Source: Aquatica leii | Taxonomy: Eukaryota; Arthropoda; Insecta; Coleoptera; Lampyridae | Length of the DNA stretch: 64,000 bases | Direction of reading: 5' to 3' | Assembly (NCBI GenBank): GCA_035610365.1 | Contig: CM069435.1 | Span: forward strand, 18,961,123-19,025,122 | Notes under the pieces: model-generated | Seen by the model: the letters and a program-made list of their open reading frames with translations, nothing else | The model's database searches: none | What the model was told of the DNA's origin: nothing | Program-made: the position numbers and the translations under genes | Part shown: positions 36,651 through 48,320 of the stretch, in pieces | How positions within the stretch are numbered: position 1 is the stretch's first letter | Layout of the letters: every line of letters starts with the position of its first letter

Positions 36651-36948
36651 CTCGATACTTTTTATGAAAGTTACTATTAAAAAAAAATGTCGATGACGTC
36701 ATAACTCTGAACTAAAACAAAATCGACGTGTCCGAGAAAATTTTCTCAAACTTTATCATTTGGGAAATAATGCATTTGTTGCGTACACTGTAAAATTCAA
36801 AAAAACAATTGTTCAAATCTTCTGACAATTAAGCTAATTCTATTTCTTACTGCGTCCTAGAACGAACCGAATCTACACTATTTTTAGACCAAAGCTAAAA
36901 TAAGTTCAAAATAAATCAGAAAATATCTCAATTTACATAAGAAGTGAT
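36651..36948. other. AT-rich spacer, nothing recognised
   Basis: It may contain the 3' end of the mariner-like element, but no terminal repeat was identified. Confidence 0.35.
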
Positions 36949-37570
36949 TCATAACGTTACTATAAGTACACTCAAGAAAAGAAAAAACGAGACACTGCCT
37001 GCTTCTAAGTAAAAACATATAACTGTGTAAAAAAACGTATTCTTAGTTGAATTTAGGTTTCCATGGGTTTCATTCGTAATACAATTTTCTATTCTGTATA
37101 ATTTCCGTGTTGTCGTTATAACACAATCTGAGCTTTTGTCACATGTCACAGTAGACAGCTGCAGAGCCCGGAACAAACTGATTGATTGCGTCATGAAGTC
37201 TTACTTTTATAGGAACTATGGAATTAGAAAAGAACTCTTCTTTATTATTTTTGAACGTTTTAGTTAATCGAAATGAAGATGGTTTATTATCACATTCACT
37301 TTATCGAAAACCTACTCATACAAATGGATAGTTAAATGAATTTTTTGATCATCACTCTTCTCAGAAATTATCAGCAATGAATTCTTTAACCGAGATTTTA
37401 GTTTTCCTTTACCGGATATATGGAAACCAGTTTTATCGATGGGAAGCAAGTCAATTAACTTCTTTCGAGCTCTGAAGGTGTCTACTGCGACGTGTGACAA
37501 AAGCTCAGCTTGTGTGATAACAACAAAACAGGAATTATCCAGAATGGAAAATTGTATTGTATTAAGCGTC
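36949..37570 (+). mobile_element. Second Penelope-like relic with inverted 3' tails
   Basis: 37220-37400 (+) reads MELEKNSSLLFLNVLVNRNE, SHSLYRKPTHTNG, then a stop and LNEFFDHHS. This is the block after YVDD in Penelope RT and is paralogous to 520-680 here. Directly after it, 37436-37560 (+) carries a CTCTGAAGGTGTCTACTGCG block resembling the Penelope 3' tail. 37080-37194 is the same tail on the minus strand. The relic is therefore flanked by tails in opposite orientation. GIY-YIG is deleted. Confidence 0.65.
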
Positions 37571-38100
37571 TCCTTACTTAATTCAGATAAATTACAGTCA
37601 GCATTATTTCATTCTCCATTACATTATTTAGCCAATGACCCTCCAAAAAAATACTACAAATTGATTTATTACTAATTGCGTAAATACCTAAAAACATAAC
37701 GTAATTAACAAAATTTCTTAATCTTTAATACATTCACAAAGTTTTATTCAGCACATCCGCTAAAAACGTAATAAAAATGACTAACGAGGAAAATTCAGCA
37801 TAAAGAAAAACTACTTACATCTAGCGGAACAATGCCCTGGTACGACAACGTTCGTAGCGATTTTGAATAGGTAAAACAATGAAAAATAGACGTTCCTTTC
37901 TGATTCGCGCCGTAAACGATATGCCTTAAAAATAATCAGTGTCGACGAACAAACCAATGCAGTCGTGAATTTTAATTAGAAATAATATTTTTGAGAAATA
38001 ATTAAATAACGACATTTAACAGGTCTTAAAACTGTTTGTCGACCGCTGATATTCTCGTTGCATCAGTATTAAAACTGGTTTTTTCAAATTTAACTTGAGT
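37571..38100. other. AT-rich spacer, nothing recognised
   Basis: No motif seen on either strand. Confidence 0.35.
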
Positions 38101-38109
38101 TCGAAAGAT

Positions 38110-39500
38110 TCCTGGCTTAATGTTTGCTTGACTTATGTGCTCGATATATAACCTGGTTGCGGGTATCGTTTTGAACTGTCTGCCCAAATATAAGACGGCG
38201 TATATTAATATAATGCTTCGATTGATTATACGTTTGTGCTAGTCTTCTCGAAATTGTGTTAGTTTTGATTTTTTGAGTTTCTTCTTGAGGAGTTGGTGAT
38301 TTTTCTCGCACCTTGTTATCGTTGCCAAGATGTACCTTAGTTGTTCGAGCTAATAGTCATCAGCTGGGGTTATCTTCTATTTCTTGTACTGATAGTCGTC
38401 CAGATTGTTTCTTGACGTTTCTTAGGTTAGTGATGAATCTCATGCAGTAAGGAAGAACTCTGATAAGCTTTGTGAGGGAAGAAAAACGTTTTATTAGCTC
38501 TTCATCTGTTTTCTCTTTACGTTGTTTTTTATTTCTTAACCAACTGAGACCGTTCCATCAAAGAGTACGGTTCCTTTTTTAAGATACAGCATCTACCGGC
38601 TATCTTCGAATCGCACGTGGTTCCAACTGTTGTTAAGCTGTGTTCTTGAATAGAATGAACTGTATTGAATCTCTAAAGTATTTGATGCTATTTTTGATCT
38701 TCTTCGGTGATTTTGATTTTGCGGTAAAAACGATGTAGTATTTCCATCGAAAAAAATGTCGGATAAGTGCTGTTGAAGTTTTGGCTCCACAAACATAGCT
38801 TTGTTTAAACTGACATTAGTTGATGTCTTGCATGAAGCATCAAACACCACTCTCAACTTGGTTGTGGTGTTATCTTCCCGGATCACTAGTTGGTGGAGAA
38901 TGCAATATTTTGCTTTTTTGTTTTCTGGTAATGCTTCCTTCTTTGCAGAAAGTTATTGTATTGATGTCTTAATTAAGGATCTTTTTCTGATCTTTTCTCT
39001 AGTTGTAGTAGTCTGGCGATTGTTCGGATTCTTGAATTTTCGAGCGGTTTTTGTTCGGGTTTATATAGAATGCTGACTGTGTATGTACCATCTTTATTTC
39101 TCTTAGCCGTTTGTTTGTTGGAAGTGGTGTTTGCATATTTGGTCATCTTGAGAAATGCAGCGTTGTGTAGATGCTTTTTTGATTTCCTAAAATTTAGTCA
39201 ATTGTTTTTTTTCAGTTTGACTGATTATATTGAATACTTGAATTGGTTGTCGTGAGACTTGTTGTATATTGCCTGATATTATCCATTCTTAATTCTGTAT
39301 GTTGCCCAAGTAGACCGTTTTCTGTTTTCTTGATTCCTTGTTGAATAATTTTTTCCAATTTCATCGGCTCTTATCATTGCATCGATGGTTTCTGACATAA
39401 TAAAAGTCGAATGAACGATGATGTAATTGTTCCATTGTTCTAAGTTTTGACATTCGTTTCTGTTTGAAGGAATGTTGGTTGTAAGTTTCGATAGTACCAG
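38110..39500 (-). pseudogene. BEL/Pao retrotransposon relic
   Basis: The minus strand contains, in order with broken frames: CISQDDQICKHHFQQ, DGTYTVSILYKPEQKPLENS, TIARLLQLEKRSEKDP, VIREDNTTTKLRVVFDAS followed by VSLNKAMFVEPKLQQHL (RT start of BEL/Pao), and further on KRFSSLTKLIRVLPYCMRFI and GRLSVQEIEDNP. These are typical BEL/Pao pol blocks. The bulk of RT and RNase H between about 38590 and 38520 is deleted. No LTRs were recognised. The copy is dead. Confidence 0.8.
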
Positions 39501-40689
39501 AAATTCTATATTTAATGAATAGGTAATGGAGAAATGGTTAAATCTTTGTAGATATTTTCCATAGCGTTGTTTTTGGTTTTCTTCTTAAACCGATTTCACA
39601 TACATTCTTCTCCGTTCGGAGCTTGGTTCTCCCACGCACGGCATGAGTCAGTAACGTTTTCGTTACTAATATTATTCCATTTTAAATTATCTGCATTAAT
39701 TTAACAAATCTGGTGTAAACCTTTCTTTAATTTTAATTTTGTGGAGTCGCTACTTTTCTTGGGTGAGATCAACCTTGAAAGGTATTCGGTAGTTCAACTA
39801 ATACGCCTGTGTGACTTCGCTTCTAAATTATGTAACTTTTATCTTTTCTTATATCTACAATATCTTTATTTAAGAAGTCTGTGTTAATAATACGGATTTT
39901 TTATACCAAATTTGTCTTTAGCGAGATTGTCGCTACATTCATAATTTGAATGGATATGGTATATCCATAAGACATAAATATCAATGATCCAACTTGATTT
40001 TCTTGAAGAAAATATCTATGTTATTGATTCTTGAATAGAAATTTTTCAAGGTTAATACTATCGTTACCATCAACATTTGAGTTGCATTCCATTGAATGAC
40101 ATCATTATCAACCTGAATTTTGATCTATATGCGTGAATTACATATACCTACATTCTTTTTGTCAATTAAAAATTTAGCTTTATCAACGAACTTTGTTCTT
40201 CTTTTTATTAAATAACTTTACATTTGAACCTAACTTATTAGATATTAAATATTAACATTCTCTAATTCAATGTGCAATTCAAGTTTGTTTAATTAGTCAT
40301 GTAAAAGCAATCAAGTTTAGCTTTCTGTTAATTAAAATAAAAGTTAAATTTGCCTACTGCAAATATTTAAAATAGCTTAATTCAAAACTGTTATTCTTAC
40401 TATATATGTAAAGAAATTCCGGTATTCTCTTAGTTTTAAGTTTAATTAATTAAATCATAAACTGATAGAATTTCTATCTTTACTTTTATGTAACGTTACC
40501 GAATGTTACTATCTTTTGAGATTGAATCTATACATTATTCCTGTGTAGCTTTTTATTGTAGATAAAACTTTTAATAGTTAAGTTTTAAAATCAAACTATT
40601 TGGCAGATCCCTGACCAATTTTGGCAATTTTTCTAATTGTTTAATTAATTTCTTTGCATCTTTTATTAGCGCGCTCTTTATCTAAGAAA
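39501..40689. other. AT-rich spacer, no gene seen
   Basis: Very AT-rich, with no open frame of note or recognisable repeat. Confidence 0.4.
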
Positions 40690-41733
40690 CTACCTGAGAG
40701 TCGACGTTACAAGTCAAAACAAACGCTTTGCGGATTTTTCCGCTTTCTTGCATACACGTTTTACGTTCTCGGTCACTCTACCGTTCTCTCCGATCTACAC
40801 GCCTAGGTACCTATAGACTTTCGCACCTTTAATCTTTAAACCCCCACCCTTCATTCTTTTTGACACGACTACCATTTCGCTTTTATCGGTAAACAGGTTC
40901 AAATCGTGGTTCAAAAGTTAGTTTTCGATTCTAAAAATAGCCTCATCCGTTTACCAACTCAGCGGTTTTTCTTTCCACTACTACCACAAAGCATCTGCAT
41001 AACCCAACAGCGTGAGACCACTCGGCATCGTCAACTCCAGTACCCCGTCGTAATAGATCAACCTTAGGATCGACCCTTGTGGAACCCCAACCGTATGTTG
41101 TATTTGACTGCTTTCTCCAACGTGCAGTCATCTTTCGCTAAGGTAGTTCTTAACCACATTGGTCAAGTACCTTGGCGTCCCCTTGTTTTCCATGATTTTG
41201 ACGATGGCACGCTGTTAAACGCGTTTGGAATATCTAGCGTCACGAGAACGCAGCATCTTTGGCTCCGCTTACTCATCTTTTTTATCCTTTTGGAAGTTGC
41301 AAAAACCCTTTCGATAGCGTTCACGGTAGATCTACCTTTTATAAATCCAAATTGGTTTTGGTTTAGTTCGGCTTTTAACCACGTCTTTAATCTTTCTTCT
41401 AATACTGCCTCAAGCACCTTCTTCAATACTAGAAGGAAGCAAATAGGTTTAGCCCCCTCCGCTCCCCCGGATTTCTATCAGATTTGGCGAGCTTTGAAAC
41501 TAACGCTAAACTACTCGCTTTCTAGATTTTAAAGAAAGAACTGTTTCTAAGCAATTTGTTAACACGATAGTACGTTGTCTCTGATCAACTGATAAGCCGT
41601 ATGTAGGATTTCAATTGTTATTATCTCATCAAGTCTCGAAGCCTTCCCATTTTTCATGCGTCCTACTGTTTTTTTGAGCTCTTCCCCAATGATCGCCGGT
41701 ACTTCGTTAGTGTGTACTTTCTTCTACTCTATC
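40690..41733 (-). pseudogene. Non-LTR retrotransposon I, RT region (R1/jockey-like)
   Basis: Minus-strand blocks in order: EVPAIIGEELKKTVGRMKNG (RT block 0), VLEERLKTWLKAELNQNQFG, FIKGRSTVNAIERV, CVLVTLDIPNAFNSV (first catalytic Asp), VGVPQGSILRLIYYDGVLEL, and YADALWW where the family has YADD, then KSEMVVVSKRM and KVYRYLGV. The second Asp of YADD has become Ala (codon at 40990-40992), and several stops and frameshifts are present. It is interrupted at 41734 by another retroelement and resumes upstream at about 42490. Confidence 0.82.
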
Positions 41734-41781
41734 ATCACAACTTTTTAGGATCACAACTTTTTAGGATCACAACTTTTTAGG
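41734..41781 (+). repeat. Tandem 3 x 16 bp at the 5' junction of the inserted retroelement
   Basis: ATCACAACTTTTTAGG occurs three times without change at 41734, 41750 and 41766. The last unit runs straight into the coding frame of the inserted element (FLGIFVD). Confidence 0.95.
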
Positions 41782-42492
41782 CATATTTGTGGACAGTACA
41801 ATTAAGTGGGAAGTACATGTTACTCACCTGTATTCAAAAATAAGTAGCATGTATTATGCATTTTATAAAATAAGGGACACAGTCAGTTTAGATACACTTA
41901 AGCAGTTGTATTTTGCGCATGTTCACAGTAGGTTAAGATATGGTATTATCCTCTGGGGAAACAACAGACTGCTCCATAAACTCTTTGTGCTACAAAAACG
42001 TATATTAAGGTGTATAAAAAAGCTACCTTCCAAAACACAATGTAAATCAGTCTTTATTGAGATGAAAATAATGACAGTCGTATCACTATACATATACGAA
42101 ATCGTGATTTTTGTAAGGAAAAACTTAAACCTGTTTCCCCTAAACAAAGACTTTTATAGCATCATGCACACACGCAACAATAGTAACTTATCCACACCCT
42201 CTCATCGATTAAAAATCTTTTCTGATGGACCCTTTTACAGTGCCATCAAAACTTTCAATGCATTACCCACAAATATTAAAAGTATTAATAATTTAAGTTC
42301 ATTTAAATTTGAGCTAAAGAACTATTTAATTGATAAATGTTTCTATTCACTAACCGAATTTGTTTATTAGTTTTCTTTCTTTGTTATTGTACGTAATAGT
42401 TCCATAAGGCATTTATAATTGTATGCACACTTTGACAATGTTTTGTACCTTCGGTATATATAACAATAAACTATTATTATTATTATTATTAT
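41766..42492 (+). pseudogene. Non-LTR retrotransposon II, 5'-truncated 3' end (jockey-superfamily-like)
   Basis: An intact frame runs from the truncation point to the stop at 42368-42370 (193 codons from 41789). It encodes the post-RT C-terminal region: DSTIKWEVHVTHLYSKISSM, LKQLYFAHVHSRLRYGIILW (the YG..WG block), LQKRILRCIKKLPSKTQCKS, LYIYEIVIFVRKN, LSTPSHRLK and IDKCFYSLTEF. The 3' end is a (TTA)n tract at about 42470-42492, a common tail in such elements. The open frame and clean tail suggest a relatively young insertion. It lies on the plus strand inside element I. Confidence 0.82.
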
Positions 42493-43190
42493 CTTTTTGT
42501 GTCTAGAAAATAGCTCACATGCTAGATACATCCTTTCTTTCTTTTTCATGTTTAAGTCTACCTTCTTCCCGAATTTACTTGTAACAATTGTGTAGTCGTT
42601 GCCCCACACGTTTAGCTCCAGGTCTACTAGTAGACTTTTTAATTTTCGTTTTTGTGTTTTTTTCCATGTTCTTTTACTTCCTTCTCTATCGGTATTGTTA
42701 TCCTTTCGCACACTCCTTTCTAACGTTTGCTATGTCCGCCGTTTACCAATACTTTCCCCTTTTCCTCTGATACTCGCTCTTTTTTTCTAAAACACTCTTA
42801 CATCATTTCACAATTATACTCGTAAACTTTTTTAGTCTTAACTCATTTTTTCCGCTTTCTATTTGTACACTTCCATTTTGGCTTCCTGCTTTTTCAAATC
42901 CTCCACGTTCGTTTTTATTCCTATATTTATCGACACCATTTCTACGCTTATTCAAAATCTAGCGTAAGTACTTGTGGGCACTTAACATTTTTTTATTCAT
43001 GACCCCCCATTCTCTCGCCATCTTTATCCATCTTTCGCTCGCCAGGGTAACGTCGATCGTTAATTTCCTTTTACAAAAGTTGGTGCCTGTTCCCGGTGTC
43101 TACGATTCCGAGAGGTACCGTTAACTCTGCTATGACTTCTTCCTTCCAGTTTGTAGAAGCCGATTGAAGTTACCTCAAGCGCTCTACATA
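42490..43190 (-). pseudogene. Non-LTR retrotransposon I, region between endonuclease and RT
   Basis: The minus strand reads LLVDLELNVWGNDYTIVTSK followed by a Lys-rich stretch ending in KKKERMYLACELF, and upstream fragments such as IDVTLASERWIKMA (end of an endonuclease domain). Order and orientation fit the 5' continuation of the RT at 40690-41733. Many frame breaks; the left limit near 43190 is approximate. Confidence 0.6.
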
Positions 43191-43828
43191 ATTAACAATA
43201 CAATCTTTTCATTTTTTGGTAGTGTTTTTTTATGTTTAATAACTTTAAACATGGTTAATTTGTAAAAGTTACCTGAATTGTTTAAGAAGCCTTTGTCGTT
43301 CTAACAGATTTAAGCCCTGTTTACACAGTTATTATGTTCGTATTTAGAAGTAGGCTATGTCCCGTTTTTTCTTTTCTTGAGTGTACGTGTTTTTCTCAAT
43401 TAATTTTTTTTAATAAATAACAATCGTATTTGGATTCAAGACATTGAGCAAAATGACGCGCACTAAATAGGCGTTTTGTTTTTGGCATATAAAACGTGTT
43501 AGTATTTGACTATAATAATTAAAATTAGTTCAAACAAACATGATATTGCTTCTTCTCTTAGTTTATTTTACGTTTTCCACAGAAGACGCATTTCTTTTGA
43601 ACTTTTGCTAGTTTTAATATTTTTTTTTAATTTAAAAACTAATAAACTACTTTTGGTACCAGTTCATTACTTCTTCTTTAAAATGGCGCCGTATACTTTT
43701 CTTTAGATTTTCAAAGATTTTGTTTTGTGTTAAATTTGACGGCGACTATAATAACAACATTTTTAATCAAGTTTTTTTTATATATTTCTTAGTTTATTTC
43801 AACTTTTAATAAAATTGTATTTTTTTAG
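43191..43828. other. AT-rich end of the intron
   Basis: No recognised element. A T-rich tract precedes the acceptor TTTTTTAG at 43821-43828. Confidence 0.5.
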
Positions 43829-44331
43829 AAGCTGGCGAAACGGTGAAACACGAATTCACCACTGGCGCAAAAGAAGTAAAAACAACAGTCGAATCAGCTA
43901 TAGAGAGTATAGAAAACAATATCGGTTCATCGATAAACACAATCGGCGATACATTTAAATCAAAACATGAAGAAGCCGAAGAAGTTTTTTTAATTCCCGT
44001 CGAAGATGCTTCCACCAAACTTAGCGAAAACATGATGGAAGTCGTTTCTGAAGCGGAAACAGTTTTAGCATCTGAAGTTGATAGCGTTGTGGATGATGTA
44101 CATGAAATAGCAGACGCGGAAGTCGATTTGGCTTTTGATAAAGTGCATACGGTTAAAAGTAATATATTAGAAGAGGCGAGAGAATTACATAAAGTAGTTG
44201 ACGAAACGTTGGAAGTGCAAGATATGGAAGATGTCGATGACAGCTCGAGTACAAACATGATCGAAATTATAAATGACAGTATACCGACTACTGTGTTTAC
44301 TCCACCAGAAGATGAAATCAAAGATCAATAA
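43829..44331 (+). CDS. MGCASS acidic protein, exon 2 (C-terminal 166 residues)
   Basis: Acceptor TTTTTTAG; the first two bases complete the GAA codon begun in exon 1. It encodes EAGETVKHEFTTGAKEVKTT and continues as a highly acidic, heptad/11-mer-like helical protein (SAIESIENNIG; ASEVDSVVDDVHEIADAEVD; ILEEARELHKVVDETLEV), ending TPPEDEIKDQ with TAA at 44329-44331. No Cys occurs in this exon and no known enzymatic motif is seen. The low complexity suggests an extended amphipathic coiled structure tethered to membrane by the exon 1 lipid anchors. Clean codon structure with no stops argues for a functional gene. Scaffold or anchoring roles are possible but unproven. Confidence 0.82.
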
Positions 44332-45767
44332 ATATTGGTGTAATATTTTCTATAAACGTTACGGGCGTGCCTTTTATAAAGAAATGTTGAAATATGCTGA
44401 AATAATATGAAACGTTTATGTTTGGTAAATAATATAATTCGTTTGTTTTCTAATTTGTATTTTGTTTCTTGGTTTTTTCCAAGCAGGATCTAAGATAGTG
44501 CCGATAAGAAAAAACAACTGCTGTGAGAAGATGGCACCACACTTTTTAATAACAAACAATTATTGATTTTTTTTGTTATTATTTGTGTTTGATAGGATTT
44601 TTGTTTTCAATAATAGATTAAACTGCGTTTAGCAAACAAACCATGTTAAACGCAGTATATTTATTTTGTGATATTTAAATATTTGTAATTATTTTTTGTC
44701 GTTTTTGTTTATTATATAAACGCATAATAATTTAACTTTGTTTTAAACTTTAATTTGATTTTAATTGTTACGTTGCATTTTTTTGTTTATTTATTTATTA
44801 TTGTAATAATAATAATATAATACTAAAAATAGTCTTCCCATTTATAACACTCTAAACTAAACCAACACGTTTTACTAATTTATACAAAAAATAAAATAAA
44901 TCAAAAACAATCATAATTTCAAAATGACGGAAGTTAAATAGTATTTAAATTAACCTTAACAAAGATAACGATTTATAACCATAGAGGTGATAAAAATAAA
45001 ATAAATATTTAATTTTCCGAGTTTCCTTCTAATAACTCATTAACTGACGTTATAGAAGTAATTTGCATTATATTCAAAATTTCTTTGTTTTCGTTGCGTG
45101 CTGCGAGTTTCTCGAAAAAGAATGAATTATAAAGAATTGCTGCGGTTACTATATTAAAAAAATACTATGTTATTTTTATTTCGATCAATAAGGATTAACA
45201 AACTAATTTGGCGTATGTAACACGGTTGCATGCTTTTAACTACAGTTTGTCTTTGAAGCAAAGTTTTTTTATTAAAAGATTTTGTGTTTTTAGATTGTAT
45301 CGCGTAAACTGAATTACAACAGTCGTTGCAATATATTCCTTCCTACCCTTGTTCAAACTGATTTAATTTATTGGAAAATTATAAACTGCACGTTTCGATA
45401 AAAAGTCTATGCCATCAAGGATTAACGTATTTTAAAACTAAATTTATTTACACGTATTTATTTTACATATGATAAATATAACTTTTAACCAACACTAATA
45501 AAATGCAACAGTAAAAAAAACAACTTACAAGTAATCACTAATAGATATTTACGATACGCAATTTTTGTTTATCTACACTGGTTTTTATTTTCACTTGATG
45601 CGTTTGTATTTATCTTAGCACACGCGTTAAACAATTCTTAACGCTTCTGACTTGATTCTCCAACTTCCTCTAAATACTTTTTACTTTTTATGTTCTTCCG
45701 TTATCGGACTCAGAATATTCTATTGTTTTTGATCAGCGTTCCAAAGTTTCCAAATACTTCGGGAACG
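44332..45767. other. 3' UTR and AT-rich spacer
   Basis: AATAAA at 44327-44332 overlaps the stop codon and is too close to be the obvious poly(A) signal; other candidates follow in the AT-rich DNA (for example near 44890). No further gene seen. Confidence 0.4.
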
Positions 45768-46498
45768 CTTTAGATCAGCGATTCCCAAAGTGGTCTATAT
45801 CGCCCCTCAGGGGTCTATGACAACCTGTAAGGGGTCTACCTCAGCGAAAAAAAAATTTGGGGTGTTTGTGAAATGAAAATTGGGGTCCACGATAGTGGAT
45901 TTCAACATACACTGATAGTACCTATTTACTTACATTATGCTATCTGATAATATAAAGACATATACATTATTTATAAAAGTATTTATGAAGTAAAAAAATT
46001 ATTATATATGTTTATAAAATTGTGTAAGTTGTAGGATGTAGACATTTGTGGTCGCAATACATTTTAAACTTGTAAAAAACCTGCACATAATAATATATCA
46101 GTATCATCTTGTTACAAGCATACGCGCAGTCTCAGAGCTTCGCGAACTTGCACTGATTTGTTCAATTCGTCACTCTATAAATACGAATGTGAGACAAATA
46201 CGTTTATTCGTTTTCTGAATTTTGAATCAGAAAGTGCCAAGAAAATATTTAAAAAAATATAAACTGGTAGTTTATCACACAAATTACAGTGAATCAGTGT
46301 TATTTTGTTTGAGAGCGTCGGAGAAAAGTAAGTACATTATTTTTTATTAAATTTTAGTTTTGTACTCGTAGTTAGCAAAGATATATACGCCAATCATGAC
46401 TTCAGTTATTAGTAGTTTAATATTCAAATCATGCAAAATTACACGAGTACTCCTCAATAGTTTCTTTGTCAAAGTTTTAGCAATAGTTATTATAATTA

Positions 46499-47021
46499 CA
46501 GTGCAATCTCCGTAATCCGAACTAATTGCTGCAAGGAGATGTTCGGATTATGGCATGTTTTCGGAAAAATCTAAAAAAAGACAACTGTACATACATATTA
46601 CGTATGTATTTTATTATTAACATACAATGTTACCATTTTGAAAGATAAATAAAGAAAATAAGAAAGCCACAACTGTACAGCTGCGTGTTTCTTGAAGAAT
46701 TTACAATACACACTCTCATTTATTTGTTTTTTTCCATAGAAGTTAAATGTTTACATATAGGAAACATATTAAAAAAATATTTTGGAATTAAACTACATAT
46801 TTTAGCCGGTCACATAAATAAATATTTATGTGTGTCAATATTTACTTATTTACGACCTTGCTAGGCATTTATTATTCTTTTATAAATACATATATCTTAC
46901 CAAATAATTTCACAAAAAAGTAAAAAAATTGTACTTTTATCCATTGGTCGTTACACTGTGGGCCAGTTCGGATTACTGGAATGTTCGGATTACGGAAGTT
47001 CGGATTATGAATATTGCACTC
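46499..47021 (+). mobile_element. TA-flanked MITE (Tc1/mariner or pogo-type)
   Basis: The ends CAGTGCAATCTCCGTAATCCGAAC and the complement of TTCGGATTATGAATATTGCACTC are inverted repeats flanked by TA (46497-46498 and 47022-47023). Copies of the word GTTCGGATTA occur three times near the right end and also near the left end. No coding capacity. It is nested in the 5' region of the hAT element. Confidence 0.82.
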
Positions 47022-47430
47022 TACATACTGCTCTATATTAAAATTAAAATTTTGTATTATTGCTAAAGTGGAACCAGTGAATTTTTACACACGGCAGTCG
47101 AATGTACGTAGAGATAAATCGCATAACAATTTGTTATTATTACTCGTTGTATAATATTTTATTTTATCATTTTTTGTCATGTTACTTTCAAATTTCCATA
47201 AAGTTCCATCATATCAAAACCTTAAGTAACATTCATAACATTCCTCTTCTCGCATTCACTTATAATGGCTGTTTGCCTATACCTTTAATAAAACTAAGAC
47301 CATTATACTTTTTAAATTTGACTTTGATTTTTTAATATACAGCTGCTGAACTTTGTGTCTTATTTAAATAGATTAATTTTGCCCACAGATGACTGATGCC
47401 ATGTCCGAATCAAAAAAGAAATGTAGACAA

Positions 47431-47633
47431 TGTTAATATATTTTGCGTATTTGTATTTATTAGTGTGTATTTTAATAAAGCCATCATGTCGAAAGAAAAA
47501 CCGTCACCATTTTTATTTCTTATTTTTCATACATTTCATTACGGTTATGTGATTAATCATCATAATGAATTGCTGCGTTGCCGATGCAACTTGAAAATCT
47601 GCTAAACACCTAAACGTGTCAAAAACCGTAATA
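47431..47633 (-). repeat. Copia 3' LTR
   Basis: Matches 50195-50414 along its length (for example CATGTCGAAAGAAAAACCGT, TGAATTGCTGCGTTGCCGAT). It lacks the short TTTGATCTTTGCA segment present in the right copy. Confidence 0.9.
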
Positions 47634-47912
47634 CTTCCTCTTTTAGAAGATTTTCTTACATTAAAATAAAATATATATGCGTTCATTTGTATTGAATAAC
47701 TACTAAACAAAAATTATTCAATACTTTAAAATACAGATAGATAAACGATAACATTAATATTAATCAAAAGAAAAATTTCGCACTAAACACTTCACTACAA
47801 AGAGTTTATTTCGTATCAGACCAAGTTTTAACACAAACTCTGAAATACTGGCTTGTGTAGTGGTTTTGTTAAAATGTCTGCTATTTCTTCCTTCGTGGAT
47901 ACTCGCAAAATA

Positions 47913-48320
47913 TCAATTTCGCCCGCAGTAACCTTTTCTCGCACAAAGAAGCCGTATATGCTTCGTACGGCGATGATACTCAGGGTTCTCAGCTAATCTG
48001 ATTGCTGCATGGTTATCAACGTACAGAACAGGTTTTTTTGTTAATTTTCCAATCTCGCTCAAAAGAAGCTGGAGCCAGACCGCTTCGCGTGCAGCTTCGC
48101 TAGCCGCTACAATTTCTGCTTCTGTTGTTGATATGGCAACCGATGTTTGTCGTTGGGAGAGCCATGTGATAGCCCCACCCGCATACATGCAGGTCACACC
48201 GCTTGTGGATCTGCCAGTGGTCGCATCACCACCATGATCTGCGTCACTATAGCACTCAAGCTCACCTTGTTTGATTTTTGAACGATAGAGTATACCAAGA
48301 TCTTGAGTACCTTGCAGATA
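47913..48320 (-). pseudogene. Copia RNase H
   Basis: It reads LQGTQDLGILYRSK, ECYSDADHGGD (catalytic Asp region), CMYAGGAITWLSQRQTSVAI, STTEAEIVAASEAAREAVWL and LYVDNHAAIRLAENPEYHRR. A frame break occurs near the left end. It is joined directly to the integrase core at about 48320. Confidence 0.88.

Larger units (their letters stand above)
29579..43828 (+). other. 14.25-kb intron of the MGCASS gene
   Basis: It runs from GTAAGT at 29579 to TTTTTTAG at 43827-43828. Joining 29578 to 43829 restores a GAA codon and an open frame to 44331. The intron contains most of the transposon relics in the middle of the window, listed separately. 29600-30200 holds no recognisable element. Confidence 0.75.

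Noticed and set aside
43806..44321. 171-codon minus-strand Ser/Thr-rich open frame
   Set aside because: Complement of exon 2 of the MGCASS gene; the plus strand has matching splice sites and an in-frame first exon.
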